Under the pieces are notes generated by a model. The model was not told where the DNA came from and made no database searches. It saw only the letters and a list, made by a program, of their open reading frames with translations. Below are positions 17,031 through 27,099 of a stretch of DNA of 64,000 nt, one piece after another; within the stretch, counting starts at the first letter, position 1, and each line of letters starts with the position of its first letter. The DNA lies in NCBI GenBank assembly GCA_963732355.1, contig CAVSZD010000007.1, positions 248,001 through 312,000 of the forward strand. The letters are read 5' to 3'. This DNA is from JADKAV01 sp963732355. GTDB taxonomy: Bacteria; Actinomycetota; Actinomycetes; S36-B12; UBA10799. Both the position numbers and the translations under genes were made by a program.

Positions 17031-19120
17031 TCAGGTGAGGGCCGTGAGCAACCACGCGGCCACTTCGGCCTCGTAGTCCAAGTGCCCATGACGCCCAGCC
17101 GGGCCCATGTGAGAACCTTCGGCGGTCTCGACGCGGAACAGCACTGTGCCCGGCGAGGTGGGGTCTGCGCCATCGGTCCCCGCGCCCAGATCAGGATCGC
17201 TGACCCGCAGCACAGACACCCACTTCGCAGGTTCCCGCACGAGGACGCGGGGGTCGTGCAGCGCACCGGTCACGAGCAGAGCAGGCCGGCCTTCGGCGGG
17301 CGGGGGGTTTTCGTACGGCGAGTACCCGGACAGGTAGGTCATGAACTCGGGGTCACGCGGGTCGCCCCACTCGTCCCACTCGTTCACCGTCAGCGGGATG
17401 GACGGATCCGACATCGCCGTTACGACATCTACGAACGGGACCTCGGCGATCACGGCGCGCCAACGGTGCGGTCGCTGCGAATAGACCGCGCCCTGCAACA
17501 GTCCCCCGGCGGACAAACCACGGCTCGCGATGCGGCGTCCATCCACCAAACCCAGCGATCCGTCGTCGGCCAACGCGTCGGCAACGTCGATGAAGTCGTC
17601 GAACGTGGTGCGTTTGTTCAACAGCCGGCCCTGCTCCCACCAGGTCCGGCCCATCTCCCCGCCGCCGCGCACATGGGCATGGGCGAAGACGACCCCGCGC
17701 TCCAGCAACGCCGGGAGGGCCGCGTCGAACTCCGGCTCGAAGACGTACTCGTAAGCGCCATATCCGTAGAGCAGGCAGGGTGCGCCTCCGTCCAGCGCGA
17801 CGTCATTGCGCCGTGTCACCGTCACCGGGATCTTGGCGCCGTCCCGGGCCGTGACCCACACCCGTGAGGCGGTGTAGCGCGTCGGGTCCAGGCCGGGGGC
17901 AACTGCAGTGTGCAGTTCGACCCGCTCGCCGGAGTCGAGGTCAACGTCCCACCACGTCGGCGGGGTCGTGCGGCTCTCGGTACGCACGGTGATGACATCC
18001 GGGTCGAAGTCGTCAACCCGAACCAGGCAGACGGTGGACGCTTGGTTTGCGGGTTCGATGTCGTAGGAGGCCGACCAGTCCCGCTTGGCCACCCGCAGCA
18101 GCGGCAGGCCGTCGTTTCGCATCGTAAGAACAACGTGTTCGGCGAAGGCGTCGATGGCCAGCAGCCGGGTGGTCGGGTCGTGGGCCACCACCTCCCGCCA
18201 CGGTCCCAGCGTCTGGGTCTGCGCAGCGAGGACCCTGAACTCCGGCGCCCCGTCGTTGGTGACCATCAGCAGTTCGTCGACTTGAGCTGTTGGGGCGTGG
18301 TCGACGGAGTACTCGACCCCCCGGCGGCGGTCGGCCACCGAACGTGGGGATGCGCTGGTGTCCCCGGCCGGAAGCAGCCAGCACTCACTGGTGTCCCGAC
18401 TGCGGGACTCGATGACGATCCACTGCCCGGAACGCGTCCCGCTCACTGTCACCTCGAACGACTCGTCGTCTTCCTGCAGGACGACGCGGTCGGTGTCGGC
18501 GGGGGTTCCAAGGATATGCTCGCGCACTTGCCAGGGACGCATGGCGTGGTCGGGCACGACGTAGAGGAAGCGGCTGCAGGCGGCATCCCACGCGCCCGTG
18601 TAGTAGGTCCCCTCCACCCTGTCCGGCAGGTCCTGCACCAGTCGTGAGGTCCCGGAAGCGCAGCGAGTACTTCTCGGCGCCAGTCAGGTCGACCGACCAC
18701 GCCAGGATGATCTCGCCGGGTCCCGGTTCGGTCAGGCCGAACTCGGCATAGGTGGAACGTTCCTGTGCGGCGACGGCCTCAAGGTCGACCAACACTTCGA
18801 TGTCGGTCGGCCTCCCGCGACCGACGGGCCAAGCAAGGCAGATCGGCCCCGGCCCGGAACTGGGTCAGGTACACGTACTCCCGCCTGAGGAAGCTGACCG
18901 ACACTTCGGCCTCGGGGAGCAGACCGCGCATCTCGGCAGCAAGTTCCGAGCGCAGCGTTGCCAGTGGTTGGACCCTCTCCTCGTAGTAGGCGCGCTCAGC
19001 CTGCAAGGCCTGGAGAACATCCGAACCATCACCGGCCAGCCAGCCGAAGTCGTCCTGCCGATTTCCGGCACCCCAGCGCACCGTCCTGGGGTTTACTTGG
19101 GGCTTAGGCGGGGACGGCAT
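17031..19120 (-). pseudogene. Oligopeptidase B-like prolyl oligopeptidase (S9), two frameshifts
   Basis: Three successive minus-strand frames encode consecutive parts of one S9 serine peptidase of about 695 residues. 19120 to about 18805 gives the N-terminal propeller start. About 18800 to 18645 continues through VLVDLEAVAAQ and LRFRDLTTG. About 18638 to 17031 gives LPDRVEGTYYTG and the whole hydrolase domain. The Ser nucleophile is in GLSAGG and a late His in EGSHMGPAGR. Each switch needs one extra base, near 18805 and near 18636-18642. The enzyme would cut peptides after basic residues in the cytoplasm. It heads the acyl-CoA operon by position only. As given, no full-length product is made, though sequence error is equally possible. 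Confidence 0.85.
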
Positions 19121-19160
19121 GGCCGGACGTTAGCACCCGTGGCAGGCACGGAGGTAGCAG

Positions 19161-20987
19161 ATGAGGGCGCGACGACGCTGGGACGTGTGGGCGGCGTTCC
19201 TGGGTGCACTGGCTGTGATGGTCGCACTCCCGGCACTCCCGGCCAGCGCTGACGATAAGACCGTCTTCACGGTCGGCATCACCCAGGACGTCGACACGAC
19301 CAACCCCTTCACGGGAATTGCCGCCGCCTCCTTCGAGGCCTACCAGATGATGTACCCGACCCTCACCGAGTACTCGGCGGCGGACTTCTCCACGGTCCCC
19401 GGCCTTGCCGAATCGTGGGAGGAGTCCGCCGACCAGACGTACTGGACGTACAAGATCCGCCCCGGTCTGAGGTGGAGCGACGGCAAGCCGCTGACCGCCC
19501 GCGACGCGGCCTACACCTTCAATCGGGTCATCAACGGCGACATCGAGCAGACCAACTACGGCGGCTACACATCCACGATCACGCGGGCTGTCGCGCAGGA
19601 CGACACGACGCTGATCCTTTATGTGAAGAAGCCCTCGCCGATCATGTACCACCTAGCGGTCTACATCCTCCCCGAACACATCTGGAAGGACATCGACGGC
19701 AAGCAGGTCAAGTCCTACAAGAACGAGCCTGTGGACGGACAGCCGGTCGTGGGTGGCGGCCCCTTCGTGCTGACCGAACGACGCAAGGGCGAGTTCCTGC
19801 GATTCGAGGCCAACCCCGACTTCTACGGCGGCAAACCCGCCGCTGACGAAGTCGTCTTCCGGGTCTACAAGAACACCGACGCCATCGCCGAGGCGTTGCG
19901 CAAGGGTGAGGTCGACTACGCCAACGACCTGTCCGCAAACGTCTTCAACTCGCTGGCCGGCGCCGAGGGAATCACCACGGTGCCCAGTGTCTACTCGGGC
20001 TTCAACCAGATCGCCTTCAACATGGGCGCGGCCCTGACCGACGGCACGCCGATCGGGGACGGCAGCAAACTGGTGCTCGACCCGCAGGTACGCCTAGCCA
20101 TCGCCCAGGCGATCGACCGGCAGGTGCTGGCCGACAAGGTGTACGGCGGATTCGCCCGGCCCGGCACGACCGTCATCCCACCGTTGTACCGCGACCTGCA
20201 CCTGGAGCCGGCCAATCCGGTGGCGTTCGACCTGGAGGCGGCGAACGCGACGCTGGAAGCGGCCGGATACACGATGGGCGACGACGGCGTGCGGATCAGC
20301 CCGGATGGCGAACGCATGTCGCTGCGGCTGCTCGGGCGGCAGGAGTCCAGCGAGTCGCAGAAAGTGGTCGAGTACGTCAAGGACTGGCTGGGGCAGATCG
20401 GCATCGAGGCCAACGTCCGGATCGTCAGCGAGGACTCCCTGTACGAGAAGGTCGGCAACGGCAATTTCGACATGTTCGAGTGGGGGTGGGTCGTCGAACC
20501 GGACCCGGACTATCAGTTGTCCACGTTCACCTGCGACCAGCGCTCGACCGAGGACGACGGGACCATCTTCGCCGGGCTGTCCGACTCGTTCTACTGCGAC
20601 GCCGAGTACGACCAGTTGTACGAAGATCAGAAGCTCGAGACGGATACCGCCAAGCGCGCAGAGATCGTCAGAGCGATGCAGCAGAAGCTCTACGACAGCA
20701 ACGCGTACGTCGTCACGGTCTATTACGACAACCCGACCGCCTACCGATCCGACCGCTGGACCAATTTCAGTCCGCAGCCGGACCCCGACGGTGTGCTGCT
20801 GTTCCAGTACGGCACGTGGTCCTACGAGAGCATCGAACCGGTTTCCGCCGACACCGGCAGTGCCGCTTCCCCCGGCTCTGCGCTGACTCCCGGGCTGATC
20901 CTCGGGGCCGTGGTGGCCGGGGTTGGCCTGTTCCTCATCGGCTACTGGCTCGGACGTCGCCGACCGTCCGACTACGACGTGGAGTAG
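19161..20987 (+). CDS. dppA: ABC transporter substrate-binding protein, family 5 (peptide), C-terminally anchored
   Basis: The 608-residue protein has a signal peptide (residues 1 to about 30, ending ALPASA) and a family 5 (DppA/OppA-type) solute-binding domain. The segment TYKIRPGLRWSDGKPLTARD is the usual family signature. There is no lipobox Cys. Instead the C-terminus has a hydrophobic helix (about 576-597) followed by LGRRRPSDY, so the protein is probably held in the membrane by its C-terminal tail. GGAGG lies six bases before the ATG. It is the first gene of a five-gene transporter operon. The ligand is likely a peptide, but amines and sugars are known for this family. Confidence 0.9.
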   Translation: MRARRRWDVWAAFLGALAVMVALPALPASADDKTVFTVGITQDVDTTNPFTGIAAASFEAYQMMYPTLTEYSAADFSTVPGLAESWEESADQTYWTYKIRPGLRWSDGKPLTARDAAYTFNRVINGDIEQTNYGGYTSTITRAVAQDDTTLILYVKKPSPIMYHLAVYILPEHIWKDIDGKQVKSYKNEPVDGQPVVGGGPFVLTERRKGEFLRFEANPDFYGGKPAADEVVFRVYKNTDAIAEALRKGEVDYANDLSANVFNSLAGAEGITTVPSVYSGFNQIAFNMGAALTDGTPIGDGSKLVLDPQVRLAIAQAIDRQVLADKVYGGFARPGTTVIPPLYRDLHLEPANPVAFDLEAANATLEAAGYTMGDDGVRISPDGERMSLRLLGRQESSESQKVVEYVKDWLGQIGIEANVRIVSEDSLYEKVGNGNFDMFEWGWVVEPDPDYQLSTFTCDQRSTEDDGTIFAGLSDSFYCDAEYDQLYEDQKLETDTAKRAEIVRAMQQKLYDSNAYVVTVYYDNPTAYRSDRWTNFSPQPDPDGVLLFQYGTWSYESIEPVSADTGSAASPGSALTPGLILGAVVAGVGLFLIGYWLGRRRPSDYDVE

Positions 20988-20991
20988 GGCC

Positions 20992-22059
20992 ATGTCACTG
21001 ATCCAAGACGTTGCCGGCAGCGGTGGTCCCGATCCAATCCCCGGGCCTCCCCCGCTGTCACGCAAACCGAAGGGGGGTCGTGGCCTGTCCCCGGGCGTGG
21101 TCTTCGCGCTGCGCAAGATCGGTGCGGCGGCGGGCACGCTGCTGTTCGTCCTGGTGGTCAACTTCTTCCTATTCAGGATGTTGCCGGGAGACCCGATCGG
21201 GATGTACACGCGAGGACGCAACGTTCCGCCCGAACAGTTGGCCGAACTGCGGGCGGCACTCGACCGTCCGGTCCTCGAGCAGTTCCTGACCTACCTGCGC
21301 AACCCGTTCGCCAGCACGATCGACTCGGCCCAGTTCAACCGGCCGGTGTGGGAGCTGGTCACTGAACGCATCGGACCCACACTTCTGCTGGTGGGTACGT
21401 CGATCGTGCTCGCCTCGATCATCGGTGTCTTCATCGGGATCAAGGCCGGGTGGCGACGCGGCAAGTCCTTCGACAAGGTGTCGACCGGCGTCACCCTCAC
21501 GCTGTACGCGATGCCCGAGTTCTGGCTCGGCATGATCCTGCTGATCGTCTTCGGGGTCGGGGCCTTCGGCCTGCCCGGCATGTTCCCGATCGGGGGGATT
21601 TCCTCGCCGGGAGTGGACACGTCCTCGCTGGCGGGCTGGCTCGACGTGGCATGGCACATGGTGCTGCCGGTCACGACGCTGACCTTGGTCTATCTGGCTG
21701 AGTACGCGCTGGTGATGCGTTCGTCGCTGGTCGAGGAGATGGACGAGGAGTACCTCACCACAGCCCGGGCCAAAGGAATGATGGACAAGTTCGTGCGTCG
21801 CCGGCATGCCGTTCCCAACGCCCTGCTGCCTACCGTCACCCTCATCTTCCTGAACCTGGGTTTCACTGTCTCCGGGGCCATCACGGTCGAGACGGTGTTC
21901 TCCTGGCCGGGTCTGGGTCTGCTGTCCTACGAGGCCCTGCGGGGCCCGGACGTCGCGTTGCTGCAGGCGATCTTCTTGCTCTTCTCCATCGGCGTCGTGC
22001 TGGCCAACCTCGTGGCCGACCTGCTCTATGCCGTGATCGACCCGAGAGTGAGGTCGTGA
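20992..22059 (+). CDS. dppB: Dipeptide/oligopeptide ABC permease, DppB type
   Basis: The 355-residue inner-membrane permease has a Pro/Gly-rich N-terminal tail of about 30 residues, then FVLVVNFFLFRMLPGDP, the standard DppB entry segment. Further helices follow and the EAA-type loop is near TARAKGMMDKFVRRRHAVPNAL, which contacts the ATPases. ATG 20992 was chosen because the GGAG within the preceding stop region sits at proper distance. A much longer upstream frame overlaps the binding-protein gene and is rejected. It pairs with the next permease to form the channel. Confidence 0.92.
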   Translation: MSLIQDVAGSGGPDPIPGPPPLSRKPKGGRGLSPGVVFALRKIGAAAGTLLFVLVVNFFLFRMLPGDPIGMYTRGRNVPPEQLAELRAALDRPVLEQFLTYLRNPFASTIDSAQFNRPVWELVTERIGPTLLLVGTSIVLASIIGVFIGIKAGWRRGKSFDKVSTGVTLTLYAMPEFWLGMILLIVFGVGAFGLPGMFPIGGISSPGVDTSSLAGWLDVAWHMVLPVTTLTLVYLAEYALVMRSSLVEEMDEEYLTTARAKGMMDKFVRRRHAVPNALLPTVTLIFLNLGFTVSGAITVETVFSWPGLGLLSYEALRGPDVALLQAIFLLFSIGVVLANLVADLLYAVIDPRVRS

Positions 22060-22982
22060 TGGCAAGCGACCAGCAGACTCCGGGTCGCCCGCAGGGGCGG
22101 CGTGCCATTGCCCGTGCCCGCCGCCGCGAGGCCTTCGGCCGCGGCTGGCGGCAGTTCCGCAGCCATCGAGGGGGCATGGCAGGGCTGGGGATTCTGGTCT
22201 TCTTCATCCTCGTGGCGCTGCTGGCGCCGGTGCTGTTCCCACCCGAGACCATCAGCGTCACGCAGGCCACGGGCGAACTCCTGGACCCGCCTTCTGCGCA
22301 GAACTGGCTGGGCACCGACGATTCAGGCCGGTCAATGGTGGCGCTGCTGGCGTGGGGGGCGCGGGTATCGCTGACGGTCGGCATCGCCGCGACGCTCATC
22401 TCCATGCTGATCGGGACGTCGGTGGGCATCGCCTCCGGTCACTACACCGGCTTCGGCGGTGCGGCTCTGCAACGCCTGACGGACTGGGTGTTGGTGATCC
22501 CGTTCCTGCCCCTGGCGATCGTGTTGGCCACGGTTCTTGGCGGCGGCTCGACGGTCACGATCATCGTGGTCATCGGCGTCACGTCATGGGCGGGAACCGC
22601 CCGGCTCATCCGGGCTCAGACCTTGTCGGTCGAGGGTCGCCCGTACCTGGAGCGGTCGAGGGCGCTAGGCAGCGGCAACTGGCACCAGATGACCCGGCAC
22701 GTGCTGCCAAACGTATTCCCGCTGGTGTTGACCAACACCACGCTCACAGTCGCGATTGCCATTCTTTCGGAGACGACTCTGTCGTTCCTGGGCCTCGGAG
22801 ATCCGCTGCGGCCGTCGTGGGGAGCCACTTTGGATCAGGCGTTCTCCAACGGTGCGATATCGGCCGGTGCCTGGTGGTACATCGGCCCGCCAGGCGTGTG
22901 CGTGGTGCTCGTCGTCTTGTCGTTCACAATGATCGGCCGCGCGCTCGAGCAGATCGTCAACCCGCGCCTCGGGGGGCGCTGA
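22059..22982 (+). CDS. dppC: Dipeptide/oligopeptide ABC permease, DppC type
   Basis: This 307-residue permease starts at ATG 22059, overlapping the stop of the previous gene (TGATG). It has the N-terminal OppC segment with FGRGWRQFRSHRGGMAGL and then about six membrane helices. The coupling loop is near RSRALGSGNWHQMTRHVLPNV. SETTLSFLGLGDPLRPSWG is the strongly conserved DppC C-terminal motif. It forms a heterodimer with the preceding permease. Confidence 0.92.
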   Translation: MASDQQTPGRPQGRRAIARARRREAFGRGWRQFRSHRGGMAGLGILVFFILVALLAPVLFPPETISVTQATGELLDPPSAQNWLGTDDSGRSMVALLAWGARVSLTVGIAATLISMLIGTSVGIASGHYTGFGGAALQRLTDWVLVIPFLPLAIVLATVLGGGSTVTIIVVIGVTSWAGTARLIRAQTLSVEGRPYLERSRALGSGNWHQMTRHVLPNVFPLVLTNTTLTVAIAILSETTLSFLGLGDPLRPSWGATLDQAFSNGAISAGAWWYIGPPGVCVVLVVLSFTMIGRALEQIVNPRLGGR

Positions 22983-22983
22983 G

Positions 22984-23955
22984 ATGGCGGTCCTGGAACT
23001 GGAGAACGTCAGCGTCAAGTACCGGACGTCGCAAGGTGACGTGCCGGCGGTCCGCGGGGTATCCCTGACCGTGGAAGCCGGCCATTCCTTGGGGCTGGCC
23101 GGCGAGTCCGGGTCGGGAAAGACCACTGTGACCTCGACCGTCCTGCGCCTGCTGCCCAAGTCCGCGACCGTGACCGGACGGGTCCTGCTCAATGGCCAGG
23201 ACGTGCTCACGATGCGGTGGGGGCGCTTGCGCGCGGTGCGCTGGGCGACGGCCTCGGTGGTGTTCCAGGGCGCCATGCACGCGTTGAACCCCGTGCAGCG
23301 GGTCGGCCATCAGATCGCCGAGCCGATCCGCCTGCACGAGAAGTCCGTGTCGGAACCGAGCGCCCGCGCACGCGTGGGAGACCTATTGGAGCAGGTAGGC
23401 CTTCCGGCGAAGGTGGCCCAGTCGTACCCGCACCAACTGTCCGGCGGTCAGAAGCAGCGCGTGATGATCGCCATGGCCTTGGCGTGCGGTCCTGAACTCA
23501 TCGTGGCCGACGAGCCCACGACGGCCTTGGACGTGATGGTCCAGCAGCAGGTACTCAGTGTCCTGGCCGATCGCGTGCGTGACCTGGGTCTGGCCATGGT
23601 CTTCATCTCCCACGACCTGTCCGTCCTGGCTTCGGCTTGCGACGACCTCGCCGTCATGTACGCCGGCCAAGTCGTCGAGCAGGGCCCTTCGGACCAGGTC
23701 TTCGAGAACGCTCACCACCCTTACTCGAGGGCATTGGGTGAGGCATTCCCGCGGATCGGGGACCAACGCTTTCGCTATGCGCCCAGCGGACTGCCCGGCG
23801 ACCCGCCGTTTCCCGGCGAAGCGCCCTCCGGGTGCCCGTTCCATCCGCGCTGCCCGGAAGCGCGCGACGAGTGCGCCACCACAGATGTCGAGCTGCGCCC
23901 CTCGGGCGACCGCCGGTGGTCGTCCTGCCTGTTCGCCCCGGGGGTGCGCACATGA
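22984..23955 (+). CDS. dppD: Dipeptide/oligopeptide ABC ATP-binding protein, DppD type
   Basis: The 323-residue ATPase has Walker A GESGSGKTT, signature LSGGQKQR, Walker B LIVADEPTTALD and a switch His in ISHDLSV. The C-terminal oligopeptide/dipeptide extension with clustered Cys (CPFHPRCPEARDEC) is present; in this group it can hold an Fe-S cluster. It starts one base after the preceding stop and overlaps the next gene by ATGA. Confidence 0.92.
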   Translation: MAVLELENVSVKYRTSQGDVPAVRGVSLTVEAGHSLGLAGESGSGKTTVTSTVLRLLPKSATVTGRVLLNGQDVLTMRWGRLRAVRWATASVVFQGAMHALNPVQRVGHQIAEPIRLHEKSVSEPSARARVGDLLEQVGLPAKVAQSYPHQLSGGQKQRVMIAMALACGPELIVADEPTTALDVMVQQQVLSVLADRVRDLGLAMVFISHDLSVLASACDDLAVMYAGQVVEQGPSDQVFENAHHPYSRALGEAFPRIGDQRFRYAPSGLPGDPPFPGEAPSGCPFHPRCPEARDECATTDVELRPSGDRRWSSCLFAPGVRT

Positions 23956-24932
23956 GCGAGCCCGTATTGGCAGCCCGCGGTCTTGAGGTCACGTTCCGCG
24001 GTCGGGGCAACCAGTCCGCCCGCGCCGTCGACGGCGTCGACCTGAGCCTCGGCCATGGCGAGATCGTCGCGCTGGTCGGTGAGAGTGGATGCGGCAAGAC
24101 GACGCTGTCGCGCGCGTTGCTCGGGCTGGAAAAGCCCTCGGGCGGCGAGGTGCTAGTGTCCGGACGACCGTTGGAGTATTCGGCATCGGCGCTCAAGCAG
24201 CACCGCCGCAACGCCCAACTCGTCCTGCAGGATCCCAGCGGCGCTCTCAACCCCCGCCGGTCGGTGTACGAAGCGGTCGCGGAGGGGCTGCGGGTGCACC
24301 GGTTCGACGGTGACGAGCGGGCGGCCGTTGCGGATGCGTTGTCGCGCGCGGGCTTGCGGCCTCCGGAGCGGTTCTTCCTGCGCTACCCGCACGAATTGTC
24401 AGGTGGCCAGCGGCAGCGGGTCGTGATCGCCGGGGCACTGGTGCTGCAGCCGCAGGTGATCATCGCCGACGAACCGGTGAGCTCACTGGATGCCTCGGTC
24501 CGCGGAGAGATCCTGGCCCTGCTGTTGTCCCTGCGGGAGTCGCTGGGGCTGTCCCTGCTGGTCGTTACCCACGACCTCGGGGTCGCGTGGAACATCGCCG
24601 ACCGCATCGCCGTCATGTATCTCGGCCGCATCGTGGAACAAGGTCCCACCGAAGTGGTGTTGTCAGCGCCGAAGCACCCGTACACCCGAGCGCTGCTGTC
24701 GGTCGTGCCCGAGATCGACCACGTCGCTCCTATCGTCCTCACCGGCGAGCCCCCCGACCCGACGGCGATCCCAACCGGCTGCCGGTTCCACCCCCGGTGC
24801 CCCGCGTTGCGCGACGGGCAGGCGCAGGACGTGGCTTCGGACTGCCGCGGCAAGGCACTGCCCGTGCTGTCCGGGGAGGTCGGGCATGAGGCGGCCTGCT
24901 GGCTGGCAGGGACGCCGGTCAGTGCGACCTGA
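23952..24932 (+). CDS. dppF: Dipeptide/oligopeptide ABC ATP-binding protein, DppF type
   Basis: The 326-residue ATPase starts at ATG 23952 within the ATGA overlap; an upstream extension antisense to nothing but inside the previous gene is rejected. Motifs are GESGCGKTT, LSGGQRQR, VIIADEPVSSLD and VTHDLGV. The C-terminal CRFHPRCP segment is present. It works as a heterodimer with the previous ATPase. The 3' end overlaps the convergent peptidase gene by 14 bases. Confidence 0.92.
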   Translation: MSEPVLAARGLEVTFRGRGNQSARAVDGVDLSLGHGEIVALVGESGCGKTTLSRALLGLEKPSGGEVLVSGRPLEYSASALKQHRRNAQLVLQDPSGALNPRRSVYEAVAEGLRVHRFDGDERAAVADALSRAGLRPPERFFLRYPHELSGGQRQRVVIAGALVLQPQVIIADEPVSSLDASVRGEILALLLSLRESLGLSLLVVTHDLGVAWNIADRIAVMYLGRIVEQGPTEVVLSAPKHPYTRALLSVVPEIDHVAPIVLTGEPPDPTAIPTGCRFHPRCPALRDGQAQDVASDCRGKALPVLSGEVGHEAACWLAGTPVSAT

Positions 24933-26004
24933 GCAAGGCGGCCAGCCGGTCCTGCGGGAGTGCGGGCACAGTCAGACCCCGCCGGCCTGTGGTCGTCGTC
25001 GCTGACAACAGGCTGTCCCAGACGGCTGACTCGGTTGCGTCCACCGTGGCCTCGAACAGGTCGTCCAGGCGGGCAGCGGGCCAAGGGGTTTGAGCGGGCG
25101 CCGATCCACGGGCAGCCCGCAGCCCTGTGGCAAGACAGCAGAAGATCTCACCGCTGCCGTGGTGTGCCACCGAACCGCATCTGGCTAGCCCGAGGCCCAC
25201 CCGCGCTGCGACGCGCGTTGCGGCGGCTGAATCCAGGGGCGCGTCGGTGACGACGATGCCGATACAGGAACCGGCCGGCTCTGGTTTGGCCGCCGTCCAC
25301 CAGGAAGGTTCGCCCAGTTCCTCCCCGACCACCCGGCCCCGCAACGTCAACTGCCGTGGCGCGCCGAAGTTGGTGAGCAGCACGACAGCGACGGTGGTTC
25401 CGTCGGGCAGGATTCGCGAGGAGGTCCCGATCCCGCCCTTCCAGCCCATACAGACGGTGCCGGTCCCCGCGCCCACACCTCCACTCAACGCTGGCCTTGA
25501 GCCCGGCCCACCCGTCCCGGTTGACCGGCGCGCCTGCGCCAGGGCTTCGGCCACGTGCGCTTGCCTCACGTGCATGGTGCGGGGGTCGTTGAGCCACGAA
25601 TCGTCGCACTCGCCAACGACGGGGATGACCACCGAGTCCGCGATCTGGGACTGTTCGGCCATCAGCAACTGGCACGCCGCGTCGTAAACCCGGCCGACCT
25701 GCATGGTGCTGGTCAGGAATACGGGCGTCTCGACCAGCCCCCACTCGCGGATCTGCAGGCTGCTGGTCAGTTCGCCGGCACCGTTGAGTACGGCGACCCC
25801 AGCCGGTACCGGACTGGCCCACACGTCGCCCCCCGGGTCCACGACGGTCACGCCCGTCCGGGCGATCCCGCTGCCGGCAGGCGGGTCGGCCTGGTCAGCG
25901 ACGACGGTCGCGTGCCCCAACCCGAAACCGGGCACGTCCAGCACTGAGTCGGTAGGGCCAGCGGGGAACCGGCCGAAGGGCTCAGCAAGGAATACGGGCG
26001 CCAT
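24919..26004 (-). CDS. P1 family (DmpA-like) aminopeptidase
   Basis: The 361-residue protein belongs to the DmpA/P1 family of self-cleaving N-terminal nucleophile hydrolases. The region GWKGGIGTSSR and the later GSCIGIVVTDAPL match the family; cleavage before the Ser in Gly-Ser would free the nucleophile of the small subunit. Members act as aminopeptidases on D-, beta- or L-amino-acid peptides and amides. ATG 26004 was selected because residues upstream in the same frame are antisense to the divergent deacetylase gene. Start codons of the two divergent genes are only nine bases apart. Next to a peptide importer, a role in using imported peptides is likely. Confidence 0.83.
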   Translation of the reverse strand: MAPVFLAEPFGRFPAGPTDSVLDVPGFGLGHATVVADQADPPAGSGIARTGVTVVDPGGDVWASPVPAGVAVLNGAGELTSSLQIREWGLVETPVFLTSTMQVGRVYDAACQLLMAEQSQIADSVVIPVVGECDDSWLNDPRTMHVRQAHVAEALAQARRSTGTGGPGSRPALSGGVGAGTGTVCMGWKGGIGTSSRILPDGTTVAVVLLTNFGAPRQLTLRGRVVGEELGEPSWWTAAKPEPAGSCIGIVVTDAPLDSAAATRVAARVGLGLARCGSVAHHGSGEIFCCLATGLRAARGSAPAQTPWPAARLDDLFEATVDATESAVWDSLLSATTTTGRRGLTVPALPQDRLAALLRSH

Positions 26005-26013
26005 GGTGGCATC

Positions 26014-27087
26014 ATGCCGCACATGAGAGTGCCTGTGGTCTGGTCGGAGGACTGCCTGCAGCACGTACCGGGTGGGGAGGTGTGGGTAGGGGTGCGCACC
26101 CCCGGGACCGAGGTGCCAGAACGGCTGGCGGCCATCCGGTCGGCCTTGTCCGCGGCCGGGCACCCATTCGTCCCGGCTACCACCCACGGTGACGAACCCG
26201 TGCTGGCCGTCCACGACGCCTCGCTGCTGGACTACCTGGCGACGGCGTACAGCAAGTGGGTGGGAGCCGGCTTCCCCGCGAACCCCGGACAGGACCGAGT
26301 GGTGGGCTACCTGTTCCCCACACCCGGACTGCTGGCCGGCCTTCCGATGCGCACACCGACCGCGGCGCACGCACGCGCAGGCCGCTTCTGCTACGACACT
26401 ATGACGCTGGTCGGCCCGGGCACGTATCCCGCGGCCCGGGCGGCCGCTGACGTCGCCCTGACTGCGGTCGACTTGGTCAACTCAGGGGCACCCGCCGCTT
26501 ACGCCGCCTGCCGCCCACCGGGTCACCATGTCACGCGAGACGCCTTCGGAGGGTCCTGCTACCTGAACAACGCGGCCATCGCGGCGCAGGCTCTGCGCTC
26601 GGCTGGGCACGACCGGGTAGCGGTGGTCGACATCGACGCGCACCATGCCAACGGAACGCAGTCGATCTTCTACGACCGCCCCGACGTGCTGGTGGCGTCT
26701 GTGCACGTCGACCCCGCCGCGGGCTGGTTCCCGCACTACCTCGGGTTCGCCGACGAGACCGGCCGCGGAGCCGGTGTTGGCGCCAACCTCAACCTGCCAC
26801 TTCCGGAGGGCACCGGCGACCAGGGGTGGCTGGCCGCCATCGCGTCGACGGTTGAGGCGGTCGCGCGGTTCGACCCGAGTGCAGTGGTGCTCTCCCTGGG
26901 TGTGGACGCCGCGGCTGACGACCCCGAGAGCCCCCTGCGGGTCACCGAGGACGGGTATCGGTCGGCTGCCCGGCAAGTGGGCGCCCTCGGCGTCCCGGTA
27001 GTCGCCGTCCAGGAGGGCGGGTACCACTTGCCTACTCTGGGACGGCTCGTGGCTGCGGCCCTGGATGGTCTTGCCGACCAGCGCTGA
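26014..27087 (+). CDS. Histone-deacetylase-fold acetylpolyamine amidohydrolase-like protein
   Basis: The 357-residue protein has the arginase/deacetylase fold. RPPGHHV carries the tandem catalytic His, DIDAHHANGT the first zinc-ligand Asp and His, SLGVDAAADDP the second zinc-ligand Asp, and EGGYHL the transition-state Tyr. All key residues are present. Closest relatives appear to be bacterial acetylpolyamine amidohydrolases, which remove acetyl groups from polyamines; small-molecule or protein deacetylation is also possible. ATG 26014 has GGTGG four bases upstream; ATG 26023 is an alternative. It follows the peptide ABC operon in the same direction but with an intervening convergent gene. Confidence 0.87.
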   Translation: MPHMRVPVVWSEDCLQHVPGGEVWVGVRTPGTEVPERLAAIRSALSAAGHPFVPATTHGDEPVLAVHDASLLDYLATAYSKWVGAGFPANPGQDRVVGYLFPTPGLLAGLPMRTPTAAHARAGRFCYDTMTLVGPGTYPAARAAADVALTAVDLVNSGAPAAYAACRPPGHHVTRDAFGGSCYLNNAAIAAQALRSAGHDRVAVVDIDAHHANGTQSIFYDRPDVLVASVHVDPAAGWFPHYLGFADETGRGAGVGANLNLPLPEGTGDQGWLAAIASTVEAVARFDPSAVVLSLGVDAAADDPESPLRVTEDGYRSAARQVGALGVPVVAVQEGGYHLPTLGRLVAAALDGLADQR

Positions 27088-27099
27088 CCGCGGCCCGGC

